Assembly (NCBI GenBank): GCA_026003755.1
Contig: BPHV01000005.1
Coordinates: 186,001 to 250,000 of the forward strand
Length of the DNA: 64,000 bases
Direction of reading: 5' to 3'
From: Candidatus Roseilinea sp.
GTDB lineage: Bacteria; Chloroflexota; Anaerolineae; J036; Brachytrichaceae
Shown here: piece by piece, positions 31,606-41,780 of the stretch
How positions within the stretch are numbered: position 1 is the stretch's first letter
Layout of the letters: every line of letters starts with the position of its first letter
Notes under the pieces: generated by a model
What the model was told of the DNA's origin: nothing
What the model saw: only the letters and a program-made list of their open reading frames with translations
Databases searched by the model: none
Made by a program: the position numbers and the translations under genes

Positions 31606-32466
31606 CTACGGCGCACCCAGGCTACGCATCTGCTCGACCCACTGCAGCGCGGCGGCACGGGCCGCTTCGGCGAAGTCGGCCTTGCGCGAGGCGTAAATCA
31701 CCGAATGCGAGACGCTGATCACCGGCCCCAGGCCATCGCGCGTTCGCCCGAATTCCACTGCGGCGGCCAGGTCGCTGTCCTGCGCCCCCACGCTGAGGAT
31801 GAGGAACGGCAACTGTGGGGACAATGCGCGGATGCGCCGCATCTCCTCCGGCGCGGTCGCGCTCACTACCAGCCCGCATGCGCCGGGTCCTTCGGCATGC
31901 CAACGATTGGCCATCAGCGCAACCTTCTCATAAAGGCGCAGCGTGAGCGCGTTGGCGCGCCGGTCATCCATAGCCGGCCGGACCTCTACTTCCAGGTCTT
32001 GCAACTCCCAGGCGTGCGCGTTGCTCGTGCGCGCCATCACGAACACGCCCCGGTCGGCATATTTCAGGAAGGGGCGAATGGCATCGCTGCCGATGTAGGG
32101 GGAGAGCGTGACGGCGTCGGCGCGGAACTGCTCAAAGGCGCCGCGCGCATAGGCTTCGGCCGTGCGCCCGGCGTCGCCGAATGTGCCGTCGAGGATGATC
32201 GGGATATCCGGCGGAATCAGGCGCACGATGCGTTCTAGGGCGATCATGCCGGCGGCGCCCTCTGCCAGGTAGAAACCGAGGTTGGGCTTGTAGGCGCAGA
32301 CTAAATCGCTGGTCGCCTCGATGATGGCGCGGGCGAAGGGGAGCATCGGCTCATCATAGGGTTGGATCGGCAACGGCGTATGCGCTACCACGATGTCCAG
32401 GCCGATGCACAGATAGGAGCGATTCTTGTGCTGCGCTTGCGCGAGCTTTTCGATGAAGGCGGACAT
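31606..32466 (-). CDS. Orotidine 5'-phosphate decarboxylase-like protein (type 2) without the catalytic lysine
   Basis: A 286-residue TIM barrel clearly of the type-2 PyrF family: SYLCIGLDIVV, AYKPNLGFYLAEGAAG, RTAEAYARGAF, TLSPYIGSDAIRPFL, VVSATAPEEM and SVGAQDSDL are in family order. The catalytic Asp-x-Lys-Arg-x-Asp tetrad motif (usually DAKRGD) reads Asp93-Gly-Thr-Phe-Gly-Asp98, so Thr95 replaces the catalytic Lys. The phosphate-gripping Arg of the late SRGI motif reads His254 (VSHSV), and the PGIGAQGG loop reads SVGAQDS. The frame is intact. UMP synthesis by the known mechanism is unlikely. It could be a decaying gene (a pyrE scrap lies downstream) or a changed activity. Confidence 0.85.
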   Translation of the reverse strand: MSAFIEKLAQAQHKNRSYLCIGLDIVVAHTPLPIQPYDEPMLPFARAIIEATSDLVCAYKPNLGFYLAEGAAGMIALERIVRLIPPDIPIILDGTFGDAGRTAEAYARGAFEQFRADAVTLSPYIGSDAIRPFLKYADRGVFVMARTSNAHAWELQDLEVEVRPAMDDRRANALTLRLYEKVALMANRWHAEGPGACGLVVSATAPEEMRRIRALSPQLPFLILSVGAQDSDLAAAVEFGRTRDGLGPVISVSHSVIYASRKADFAEAARAAALQWVEQMRSLGAP

Positions 32467-32481
32467 CGGTCGGGTTTGTGG

Positions 32482-34185
32482 TTAGCCGGGCAGATAGTAG
32501 CTGATGGTGAGCCCACTGTTGGGATAGGCGACTTCATCCACCAACCGATGACTGCGCACCGCGGCGAACGCGCGCACGATGCGCTGGCGCCACGCGTTCT
32601 TGTTGCGCATGTCGTCGGTTTGATACAGCGGCGACGATTCATCCACGCGGATGAGCGTGACCTGCGCGCCGGGATTCTCGTCCAGCCAGCGTTGCACGCG
32701 AGCGATGTCGTTCGGCCCTTCCACCGGCGGCGCGTCGTATTGGATCGGATGCGGGGTGTTGGCGAATGCCGGCAACGGGCGCAGCCGCCACTCGAACAGC
32801 GGCGGGCTAAGCTCGCCGAAGGTGCCGATGATGAGCACCGGTCGGTCAGCTTGCTGCCACTGCACGATCTGATGCGCAGCGGCGCGCAGGTCGTCGGCGA
32901 GATGACCGGCCCACACGGGCTGTAAGCGCGGCAGCCAGGTCAGCCAGCTCCACGACGCAACTGCAAAGAGCGCGAGGATCGAGACGAAGAAGGGGAGATT
33001 TGAGATTTGAGATTGGGGAGTAGGGAGTGGGGAGTGTAAGTCATGATGCACAATCGCTAATCTCCAATCTCTAATCGCTTTGACCAATTCTGCGAAGCCC
33101 AGCCCCGTCAACAACCAAAGCGATGGGAAGAGCGGCGTGATGTAGCGATCGGCTTTGAGCGGATGCAGCGTGGCCAGCGTGAAGCCAAGCGCGAAGAACA
33201 CCGCCAGCAGCATGACGCCGGGGTGGCGGATGCGCGCCACCGCCCAGGCAGCGCCGACCAGCGCCGCGCCGGCCAACAGCGGGCTGGGCATCAGCCAGTA
33301 GAGCGTCGTCCGCACATAGAACAGCAAATTCTCGGAGCTCCAGAACGGATAGCCGCTGTCTTCATTGGTGACGAAGAAGCGGAAGTCCCGCCACTTCACC
33401 TCGGTTGGCACGATATCCGTCCCGCCGAAGAACCAGAACAGGACACCCGCAACGAGCGGCGCATACAGCGCGAAAATGGTGGATGGGGACGTTGAGACTG
33501 GGCGATCGGGCGCTCCGGCGCTGCGCCTCGTTCGGAGCAGGCGGAGGCGTTCGCCGAGGTCCACGATGCCCACGGCTGCGATGGCAAAAGCGGCGTAGTT
33601 GAACTTGGTGAGGAAGGCGAAGTACAGCGCGCAGCCGGTGAGGAAGAACCAGAGCGTGCGCCGTGTGCGCAGCGCTTGCAGGAAACACCAAAATGCGACC
33701 AAGACGACGAACGCCACCGGCGTCTCCTGCATCGCCCAACTGCTCGCGAATAACCAACCTGGGGCGCTCAGCGCGATCAACCCGCTGACCAGCCCGGCCA
33801 ACGGTGCCAGCTCCGGGCGAATCGAGTAGGCGATGGCGCATGCCATGAGCGTCGTGGCAACGAGCATGATGTAGGCGAATAGGCGCGCGCTCTCGTCGCT
33901 GCGCCCTAGGATGCCGAGGAACGGCGCCTGGAGCAAGGAGAAGCCCGGCGGCCATAGGGTCTGGATGTGGAAGTCGCCCCACAGCGCGCGCAGGTCGAGC
34001 GCCAGGATGTCGCGCAGGATGTAGTAGCCTGGCAGGCTATGCGCGGCTTCGTCGAAGTTGAGCGGCGGCGCAGGCGCGATCAAGCGCAGGAAGACTTCAC
34101 GGCCGATGATGATGGAGATTAGCGCGAGCGCGCCGGCGACGAGCCACGTGCGGGCTTTGGGCGACACGCCGATCAGTATACTCAC
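32482..34185 (-). CDS. GT-C-fold (GT39/ArnT-like) polytopic glycosyltransferase-like protein
   Basis: A 567-residue protein with about 11 membrane helices. The first periplasmic loop holds PPLNFDEAAHSLPGYYI, the acidic DE motif of GT-C transferases that use polyprenyl-phosphate sugars, and WPPGFSLLQAPF follows. A soluble C-terminal domain of about 130 residues ends the protein. The GTG at 34185 is the likely start (GTG at 34170 is an alternative); longer readings run antisense through the next gene. Transcription is divergent from the YfhO-like gene with only about 15 bp between, so promoters must lie within coding sequence or be compact. An in-frame heptamer insert at 32996-33077 encodes part of a loop. 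Confidence 0.8.
   Translation of the reverse strand: MSILIGVSPKARTWLVAGALALISIIIGREVFLRLIAPAPPLNFDEAAHSLPGYYILRDILALDLRALWGDFHIQTLWPPGFSLLQAPFLGILGRSDESARLFAYIMLVATTLMACAIAYSIRPELAPLAGLVSGLIALSAPGWLFASSWAMQETPVAFVVLVAFWCFLQALRTRRTLWFFLTGCALYFAFLTKFNYAAFAIAAVGIVDLGERLRLLRTRRSAGAPDRPVSTSPSTIFALYAPLVAGVLFWFFGGTDIVPTEVKWRDFRFFVTNEDSGYPFWSSENLLFYVRTTLYWLMPSPLLAGAALVGAAWAVARIRHPGVMLLAVFFALGFTLATLHPLKADRYITPLFPSLWLLTGLGFAELVKAIRDWRLAIVHHDLHSPLPTPQSQISNLPFFVSILALFAVASWSWLTWLPRLQPVWAGHLADDLRAAAHQIVQWQQADRPVLIIGTFGELSPPLFEWRLRPLPAFANTPHPIQYDAPPVEGPNDIARVQRWLDENPGAQVTLIRVDESSPLYQTDDMRNKNAWRQRIVRAFAAVRSHRLVDEVAYPNSGLTISYYLPG
32996..33077. repeat. Composite heptamer repeat inside the GT-C gene
   Basis: Six consecutive 7-bp units at 32996-33037 (AGATTTG twice, AGATTGG, then GGAGTAG, GGAGTGG, GGAGTGT). 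After a 19-bp spacer come three units in the opposite sense (CTAATCT, CCAATCT, CTAATCG at 33057-33077), so the outer parts are inverted repeats. The frame stays open and encodes a loop around HSPLPTPQSQISNL. The GGAGTAG unit also occurs at 49772. Confidence 0.85.
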
Positions 34186-34200
34186 CCGCGTCGCGCTTTC

Positions 34201-36549
34201 ATGCTCACAACCTCGCATCGCGTGCGCCGCCGGCTGGAGGCGGCCGCGCCGCTCGTCGTCCTTGCGCTGCTCTGGGCGTTGTTCTTCTGGCGCATCCTCA
34301 CGCCTGCGCCGGCAGACCGGTTGACCTTTCAGCAGGGCGACTTCACTTTGCAGTTCTTGGCCTACCGGCAACTGGCTTATCGCCAGCTCGTCGCCGGCCG
34401 TTTCCCGGTGATCGAGGAGTGCTTGTACAGCGGTCATCCCTTTCAAGCCGACCCGCAGTCGCAAGTGTTGTATCCGCCGGTGTTGGCCGCCTTGTTGATC
34501 GGCCGCGCGCTGGGTTGGGCGGAGTACCCGCTGCGCGCGCTGGAATGGGAAGTGATGCTGCATGTGCTCCTGGCGGCGGTCGGCATGTATGGCTTCCTGC
34601 GCGTCGCCGGTAACCCGCCGGACAAACCGAGGCTGCATCGCCTCGCGGCGCTCGTCGGCGCCGTCGCCTATGGCTTCGGCGGCTTCATGACCGGCTACGC
34701 CATGTTGCAGACGGCCATCTTGCAAACGGCGGCCTGGCTTCCGCTGATTCTGCTGGCGCTCCGGCAGCTTGCGACCCGGCAGCGCTGGTTGCCTGTCGCA
34801 GTGCTGCTGGCAATCCTGGTCTTTTGCGCCTTCACCGCCGGTCATCCGCAAACGCTGCTCTTCGTCGTCTACACCGGCGCCGTCGCGTTCATCTTCTGGC
34901 TTGGGCAGGCGCGTCGCAACGAGGGGCGCATCGCCCTGCTGCGGCACGGGCTGGCGCGCGGCGGCGTCGCTGCGCTGCTGTCCATCGGTCTGAGCGCGGC
35001 GCAGCTCATGCCCACCCTGTCGTTCATGCTGGCCTCGACGCGCGCGTCGCTGACCTTCGAGCAGGCTGGGCGCGGCTTTGCGCTGCACGACATCGCGCTG
35101 GCCGCGCTCACCGGCGTCATCAACGTGTGGCAGCCGATCTATGTAGGCATCGCGCCGCTGGCGCTGGCCGGCGTAGCCGTCCTCTCAAACATCCGCGTGC
35201 CCAGCTATCGGCGGGACATCGGGCTATGGGTTGCGATTGGCCTCGGTGCGCTTGTCCTCAGCTTCGGCGCGAACGCCATCGGCTTCGACGTGGCATATCT
35301 GCTTGCGCCCGGCTACCGCCAGTTCCAAGCGCAGGAGCGCCACGCCGTGATTGTGACGTTCGCGCTGTGCGTGCTTGCGGCCTATGGTGCGGGCTTGCTG
35401 TTGTGCCCGCTGCGCGCGCGCGCCCGTTTGAGGTTGTGGCACGCAGCGCGTGGCTTGGGGTTGTGGGGCGCGGTTGCGTTCAGCGCGTTGATCGGCCTGC
35501 TCGTCTCGCAGCGCCTGGCCGGCGAGCCTGCGCGGGCGACGCTATCCATCCTGGCCGACAAGTCGGCGCTGCTCGTGCTCGGCCTGCTCGCCGCGGCAGC
35601 GCTCTTCGCGTGGCGCGCGCGCCTGGGGACGACGCCGCGCCGGCTATGGGGCAGCGTGCTGCTCGGCCTCATCGTCTTCGATTTGTTCAGCGCCAACCGC
35701 GATACCGCCATGCAGCCGCCCGCCGAGCCGTTCCCGCCCAACCCGCTGATTGCGCCGATTGGCCCGACTCAACAGCCAAACCAATACGCGCGCGTGTATA
35801 ACCACTTCGGCCTGCCGCTGAACGGCGCGTGCATCGCCGGCCTGAACGAAGTTGGCGGCGGCTCGCCCATCGTCCTGCGCGCCTACAAGGCGTTCCTGGA
35901 TAACGCGCCTGAAGATGTGATGGTGAAGCTGCTCAACGCGCGTCATGCGGTGACCTGGCGCGGCGCCATGGAGACGCCGGAGGGCGTGATGATCCCGTGG
36001 TTTTTGCTGGCGCGAGATATGTTCGAGGGCAAAGAAGCCAGCACCTACCGGCTGGATTGGGAACCGCAGACGTTCAACGGCGCATGGATCCCCAGTCGCA
36101 TCACGTATGTCCCCTCCGAGGCAGCGATGTATGCGCGCATGCGCGCGCCCGATTTCGACCCTTTTGCCGAGGCAATCCTAGTGCGCCCACCGGACGGGGC
36201 AACACTGCGCGGCGCCGATGGCAGCGCGGCCATTGAAGGCAAGTCGCCTGGCTACATTAAAGTTGCGGTCAATGTTGACGCGCCGGCGCTGCTCGTCGTC
36301 AGCGAGGCGTATCACTGGAACTGGGTGGCGCTGGTGAATGAACAAGTCATACAACCCGTCGCAGTCAACGGTGCGTTGCTCGGCGCGCCGATTCCGGCCG
36401 GCGCATTCAGTGTGGAGTTCAGCTATCGCCCGCTCGACCTCTATGCCGGCGGCGTCATCAGCGCGCTCACGGCGATGGTCATGGTGTGGGCGGTTGTGTG
36501 GACGATGAGCCGGCGAGGCATCCATCCGAGCGCAAGGAGCACCGTATGA
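34201..36549 (+). CDS. YfhO-like large membrane protein
   Basis: A 782-residue protein with about 12 helices and a long C-terminal extracytoplasmic part. The first loop TFQQGDFTLQFLAYRQLAY, the FPVIEECLYSGHPFQADPQ segment and AGHPQTLLFVVYTG match the YfhO family of GT-C-like membrane proteins linked to glycosylation of lipoteichoic or other surface polymers. The C-terminus contains the family's SEAYHWNWVALVN strand region before a last helix. The end overlaps the next gene's ATG by four bases (ATGA), so the two are translationally coupled. Confidence 0.8.
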   Translation: MLTTSHRVRRRLEAAAPLVVLALLWALFFWRILTPAPADRLTFQQGDFTLQFLAYRQLAYRQLVAGRFPVIEECLYSGHPFQADPQSQVLYPPVLAALLIGRALGWAEYPLRALEWEVMLHVLLAAVGMYGFLRVAGNPPDKPRLHRLAALVGAVAYGFGGFMTGYAMLQTAILQTAAWLPLILLALRQLATRQRWLPVAVLLAILVFCAFTAGHPQTLLFVVYTGAVAFIFWLGQARRNEGRIALLRHGLARGGVAALLSIGLSAAQLMPTLSFMLASTRASLTFEQAGRGFALHDIALAALTGVINVWQPIYVGIAPLALAGVAVLSNIRVPSYRRDIGLWVAIGLGALVLSFGANAIGFDVAYLLAPGYRQFQAQERHAVIVTFALCVLAAYGAGLLLCPLRARARLRLWHAARGLGLWGAVAFSALIGLLVSQRLAGEPARATLSILADKSALLVLGLLAAAALFAWRARLGTTPRRLWGSVLLGLIVFDLFSANRDTAMQPPAEPFPPNPLIAPIGPTQQPNQYARVYNHFGLPLNGACIAGLNEVGGGSPIVLRAYKAFLDNAPEDVMVKLLNARHAVTWRGAMETPEGVMIPWFLLARDMFEGKEASTYRLDWEPQTFNGAWIPSRITYVPSEAAMYARMRAPDFDPFAEAILVRPPDGATLRGADGSAAIEGKSPGYIKVAVNVDAPALLVVSEAYHWNWVALVNEQVIQPVAVNGALLGAPIPAGAFSVEFSYRPLDLYAGGVISALTAMVMVWAVVWTMSRRGIHPSARSTV

Positions 36550-38502
36550 ACGCGGAGGGCCGGCCCCGAACGCAGCATGTCGCTGCGATGGCGCTGATCG
36601 CCGCGCCGACGCTCGCGTACGTCGCTGCGCTGTTGTTCGATCCGGCGCGCACGCTCGTGCTTTGGGAACGCGCGACGCCGCCGTTGCGGCCGCTGTTGTT
36701 GCTCACGGCGGGCTTGGCGGCTCATGCGGCGCTCTCCCTGCTCATCCTGGCGCGCATGCCGGCGCAGTGCTCGCGCGGCCAGGCGGCGCTGCTGTTGGGC
36801 TACGTCGTGGCGGCCGGCTTGGTGCTGCAAACGGCAGCCATCCACATCGTCGAACCATTCCCGCTGCGCGGCCTCGCCTTCCGGCAATACAGCGATTTCA
36901 CCGGCGGCTACTTCAGCGTGGGCGTGCGCGTGGACGACCTGGGCGCATGGTTGGGACGCTTTGCGCAGGAGATGGAAAGCTACAACGTGCATGCTGAACG
37001 TCATCCGCCGGGGTTGCCGATGATCTTCTGGGTCGGTGTGCAGTTGATGCGCCCGTTGCATGGTCTGGCCGAAGCGCTGGGCCCCACATTGCGCCCTTTG
37101 GCCTGCTTCGATTTGCGTGCGGCGACGCTCGACGATGTGCAGATCGCCGCCGGCTTGTTCGGCATTCTGATCGAGACCGTCCTCGCATGGCTCACGCCGA
37201 TCCTGCTCTTCTGCTTCGTCCGGCGAATCGCCGATGACCGCGCTGCAGCGACGGCGGCCTTGCTTTGCCCACTTGCCCCGGGCATGTTGATGTGGGCTTC
37301 GCAGTGGGATCGCGGCTTCGGTGTCTTCACGCTGGCCGGTTTGCTGCTGGTCGAGCAACTCGTCGCGCGGCCGCGGGCCATCAAGTCAACGGCGAGCGCT
37401 GTAGGGCTTGGCCTGGCCTTGTCCATCGGCGCGCTGATGAGCTTCGGCAATTTGCCGATCGTGATGATCTGCGGGCTGTATGCGCTCATCCGCATCTGGC
37501 AAACGGATCGCTTCCGGTCGCTGCCGGCGTGGGCGCTGCGAGGCGCAATCGTGCTGGTCGGATTTGCGGCGCCCTGGGCAGCCATGATCCTGCTGGCCGG
37601 GTTCGATTTGCCTGCCACCTACCAGACGGCTATGCGCATCCATCTATCGCTGGAGCGCGACTACTGGCCATTTCTCGTCTGGCACCCGTGGGACATTTTC
37701 ACCTTCGTCGGATTGCCGGCGGCGGCGATTGCGTTGCTGATGACCTGGCGCCATGCGCCGGCGCTCACCTTTGCCTGGGTTGCGACGATCACGGCTCAGT
37801 CGCTGCTTCACGTCGCCCGCGGGGAGACCGGCCGAGTGTGGATGTACTTCGCGCCGGTCATCCTCGCATTGGCCAGCATGTGGATCACGCAACGGTCGGC
37901 GGCGAATGCGCCGGGCAATGCGCGGCCGGTTTCTTGGCCTCACATCTTCGTGACGGCTCTGATGGTCATTCAAGCGACCGCGCACATCGCCCTGCTGCGC
38001 GTGATCGGCTACGGCGTTGACCCGATCACCGTGCCGAACGCGACGCCGCCGGCCGACCTGATCCCCTACGGAGATTCGCTTCGAGCCGAACGGCGAGGCG
38101 CGGCTGCTCGGCTACACTATGCCATCCAAGCTGACGCCGGGCCAATCGGCCACGCTCAATTTGTATTGGAAACTAGAGGGCGACGCCGCGCTGCCCACGT
38201 CGCGCAAAGTCTTCGTGCACGTCGCCGACACGCCCAAGGATGAATATCGCATCGTCAACCAGGACGGTCGTCCGGCCAATTGGACGCTGCCCACGACGTG
38301 CTGGCTGCCCGGACAGGTGATCCACGACCCGCATCATTTCACGGTTGCCGGCGACGCGCGCCCAGGCGAATACTATGTGCTGGTCGGGCTGTACGACGAG
38401 TTCACCGGCGAGCGCGCCTTTGTGCACACGGCGCAGATCGCTGTGGCGAACGCCGTCGCGCTGCCGACGAAGATCACCATTGCGCCGATGAGTGCTGAGT
38501 AA
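36546..38502 (+). CDS. Polytopic GT-C-like membrane protein with C-terminal beta-sandwich module (frameshift near 38066)
   Basis: About 652 residues after frame repair. The N-terminal part has about 11 helices and the GT-C-like loop motif HAERHPPGLPMIFW (about 157-170). The frame from 36546 runs to about 38066, where a CCCC run breaks it; one frame on, the sequence continues EIRFEPNGEARLLGYTMPSK and a beta-sandwich: LTPGQSATLNLYW, KVFVHVADTPKDEYRIVNQ, CWLPGQVIHDPHHF, and ARPGEYYVLVGLYDEFTGER. The start overlaps the YfhO-like stop (ATGA). The break is either a sequencing indel or a real mutation separating the membrane core from its sandwich domain. Confidence 0.75.
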
Positions 38503-38599
38503 GCAAAAGGGCAGCAGCCCCCTGCGTGCAAGCGCGCCATGGCGCAACCGCCTTACCGCAATGTGATGAAGCCAAGCGAGATCAGGTCATCGCGCGCCG

Positions 38600-38712
38600 G
38601 TTGGCCGCCTGGTTGCGCCGGCCAACGCTGTCCGCCTTTTTAGCTCGCCGACGCGCAGTGTGAAGGCAACGAGCGTAAGCAACGCAATCAGCCAGAGTTC
38701 GTGACGACGCAT
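38600..38712 (-). pseudogene. Possible N-terminal scrap of another polytopic glycosyltransferase
   Basis: The minus strand from 38712 reads MRRHELWLIALLTLVAFTLR, a typical first helix and Arg of GT39-like proteins, and then degenerates to a stop near 38590. It lies just downstream of the complete-length minus-strand gene at 38829-40907. The rest of 38503-38828 shows no gene, hairpin or repeat that I can support. Confidence 0.35.
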
Positions 38713-38828
38713 CATCGCTGTAGACCGACTTTCCATTGGCCAAACTGCCGACCTGGCATCGAACTAATCCCGACGCACAGTAGCGCGCAGGCTACCGTAG
38801 CGCCGATGGACGCACGTCCGCGACAGCG

Positions 38829-40907
38829 TCAGCGCAGCTCGAACGTGTGCAACATCAAGCTGTCGCCGCTGGCGTCGTTGCGCGGGTCGGCGATGGCGCG
38901 GCGCCGGCCGGTCTGTGGGTCATAGGCCCCGACGCGCACTTGGTATATCCCTGGCGGCAGCCCCTCCGGCAGCGTTACCCAGTGTGGGTCGAGCACAACC
39001 TCGCCGCGCTGCCAGCGCGAGAACGGATACGCGCCGTAGACCGGCTGCGTGTCGGCTGCCAGCACCACCTCGCCGGTGGATTGGTTCACGATGTGCAACA
39101 ACACCGTATCGTCGGGGAGCGGCTCGGTTAGCGCCTGCCAGTAGAGCATGACGGTCACTTCGCGCTGCGCGGCAGCGTAGCGCACCTCACCGCCCAGCAG
39201 TGCCACGCCGCTGGCGAGCTTGGCGTTGCGCGGGCTGGCCAAGTTGGGCGCCGCAAAGTTGCGCGGGGCCGGCTGGGCCTCGTAGATGAGCGTGTGGGTG
39301 ATGCCGTCGCGTTCGCGGATGACTGCCAATAGCGCGAGCTGCATGTGCGACTGCAGCGCTGCGCGCTCGAAGCGCTCCCAGTGACCGCCGAAAGCCGTTG
39401 TGTGCGGGGCGTGGAAGAGGTAAATGTGCTCCGGTGTCCTCAGGAGCACTTGGCTGAGCGCAACGAAGCGCTCTGAAGGCTGCTGCGCATACTCGAACGC
39501 TTCACGCATCCGCAAGCGGCCCTGGGTAAGCAAAGCAACGCTCCGCTCGAAGCCCCAATCCATCGCAATCACGGGGCGGCCGGCAAAGTCAAGCTCCAAA
39601 GAAGCTGCAAGCCGATTGATCGCATCCGACCACAGCGCTCGACCGCCGGTTCGCTCGAAGAACTGCAAAACGGCCAGGTTGCCGACCACACCGTTCATCG
39701 TTATCAACAGGGTGGCGACAGCACTGACGACGCGCGCAGCAGGAGGCGCACGGCCGCTTAAACCGTCCCCGATCACAACGGCGATCAGCAACATCACAAG
39801 CGGAAGCAAGATAAAAAGGTGCCGGCCACCGATCGAACTGACGCTAAAGGTGGCAAGCGGTACGATCGCCACTACGCTGAGCAGCAGAAACAGACGCGGG
39901 GTGCTCGTGGGCGCAGGCGCGCCCCGTCGGCGTCGCAGCCATAGCGCTGTGTAGAGCAGACTGAAAGCAAACGCGAGGCCCTGTCAGCGGCAGAGGGGGC
40001 CGGCGCGTTGAACTCGAGGGTGTCACCGCTGACTAGTCGAAAGAGTTGATCGGCCTGGAACCGCGTATTAGCGACAACATCCAAGTTGTTGTGGCCATAA
40101 AGCTGCGAGCGCAGTAGGTTTTGCGCGATGAAGCGCAGCGCGTCTCCGGCTGGGATGTTGTGCGCGATAAACGGCAACCATCCTGCGCAGAAAGCAGCCG
40201 CGCATCCCACCCAGACCCGCGCCGGAAGTGCACGAAGCCGCCGTAGGCATTGCCCTTGGCTGAGTTTGATGAGCGCAACGAGGGCAAGCGGCGCCAGCAA
40301 CCAGAAAAACAACAACTTGGTCGTGCACCCCAAGCCCGAACAAAAAGCAGGCTGCGACGAGCTGCACAGGACGCCCTGAGCGGTGCCATGCGGTTAGGAG
40401 GAGCAGCACTCCCAGGGCAAGCGGCAACATAGGGGATGAGAAGAATGCGCCGGCGCGATGCCACCACACAAAAGTGGGGGATGTGGCGGCGAGCACAACA
40501 GCCAGCGTAGCGATCCGCGCATCGAACCACAGGCGTCCCAGCCACCAGAGCAGAACCAGGGTGAGCAGGCCGATGAGCGTCTGCGTCAATCGCAGCGACT
40601 CGACGGAGACGCCAAACAGCGCAAACCCGGCCAGGCTGGTGTAGATCGAGGTTGGGCCGATGTAGTGCAGCATCATGATCGGCATGGGCTGGCCAAAGAC
40701 GCGGATCGTCTTCAGCGCGCTGGCCGGCCATTCGCCGCGCAACAGCTCCAACGCCGGGATGGCGTCCGCCACCTCATCGTAGTTCGGCCCAGGCAGGCTG
40801 AGGTTCGCGAGCGCAACGCCGAGATAAAGCGTCGCCGCCATGGCTAGGCCAATTACTGATAAGCTAACCGCTAAATGCTCGCGTCGCAGTGGCCGTGGGC
40901 AAGACAA
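38829..40907 (-). CDS. Polytopic GT39-like membrane protein with C-terminal beta-sandwich (two frameshifts)
   Basis: Three overlapping minus-strand frames join into one protein of about 690 residues. The first (40907 down to about 40320) has the acidic loop LPGPNYDEVADAIPALELL and helices to FGLGVHDQVVVF. At a T5 run near 40318 it shifts to a frame reading LLAPLALVALIKLSQGQ and VSGDTLEFNAPAPSAADR. Near 39980 it shifts again to LAFAFSLLYTALWLRRR, the last helices and a C-terminal sandwich (VTVMLYWQALTEPLPDDTVL, WQRGEVVLDPHWVTL, GLPPGIYQVRVGAYDPQTG). The first codon is a TTG at 40907 or an internal ATG near 40841. Possibly a pseudogene, possibly two homopolymer errors. Confidence 0.7.
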
Positions 40908-41043
40908 GGCAACGGAATTTTATTGGCAGTGGCTTGCTGCTCACCCATCTCTGATGACACTTGCGGGCTTGCCACGCCTGGCCATGAAGTGTGGATAATG
41001 CACCGCAGAGGCTGCTGAGCCGCGCACTGCCTTTCCCCCCTCT

Positions 41044-41780
41044 ATGTTGAGACACCAAGTTGCTTGCCGCGCGCGTCGGTTGTTCTTGCCTTTTGCGCTG
41101 GCGGTGTTCATCGGGCTGCTGTATTGGCCGAGCCTCTCTCTACCTTTGTCCTTCGATGACGCCTGGAGCATCCGCCTGGTGCGCGACTTTACGTTTGTTG
41201 ACCTGTTCACGCGGACGCAAAATTTCGGCTATTACCGGCCGCTATATCTGGCCTACTACCGGCTGGCCGCCGCTGCCGGCGCATCCGGGCCGCTGCTCCT
41301 GCACGTCTTGTGCATCGTCGCCCATGCCGCCAACGCGCTGTTGCTGCTCAAATTCATGCCCGTCATGCTAGGCCGGCACACCGGCGGCATGGCGTTCGGC
41401 GTCGCCTTTCTCTTCGCGCTGAACCCGTTTGCTGTCCAAGCCGTGTCGCTCCCCGCCGGCCTGAACCACTTGCTGGCGCTGTTGTTCATCCAACTGGCAG
41501 TGCTGGCTTATGCCCGCGCGCGCCAGCCCACGCGCGCCTATAGGCGTGCCGTATGGTGGGTAAGCTGCCTCGGGTTGTGCGTGCTGGCATTCCTCTCCAA
41601 CGAGATCGGCTTAAGCGTCGTCGGCTTTGTGCTGGCTTACGAAGCAGCGCGCCTCGGGCAGGCGCGTCGCTGGCCGCGTGCAGCCGCGCATGCGTTGCCG
41701 GTGATTGGGCTAGCTGCCGGCTACGTGGTGGTGTATGCGCTCATCCCCAAGGGCGCTGCGCCTGAGTTTGTCTTGGGTCT
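41044..41780 (+). pseudogene. 5' half of a polytopic membrane protein gene split by an insertion sequence
   Basis: Encodes about 245 residues with six or more helices and a first loop LPLSFDDAWSIRLV followed by FGYYRPLYLAYYRLA, a GT-C-like arrangement with an FDD acidic motif. Translation then enters the insertion sequence and ends at 41805 after FQFGGEE. The 3' half resumes at 43351. Removing 41781-43350 rejoins the two halves in frame as an approximately 657-residue protein. As it stands this half lacks the later helices and C-terminal domain. Confidence 0.85.

Noticed and set aside
34186-35088. Extended N-terminus for the minus-strand GT-C gene at 32482
   Set aside because: The extension runs antisense through the YfhO-like gene and lacks hydrophobic or conserved sequence; the GTG at 34185 gives the usual first helix.
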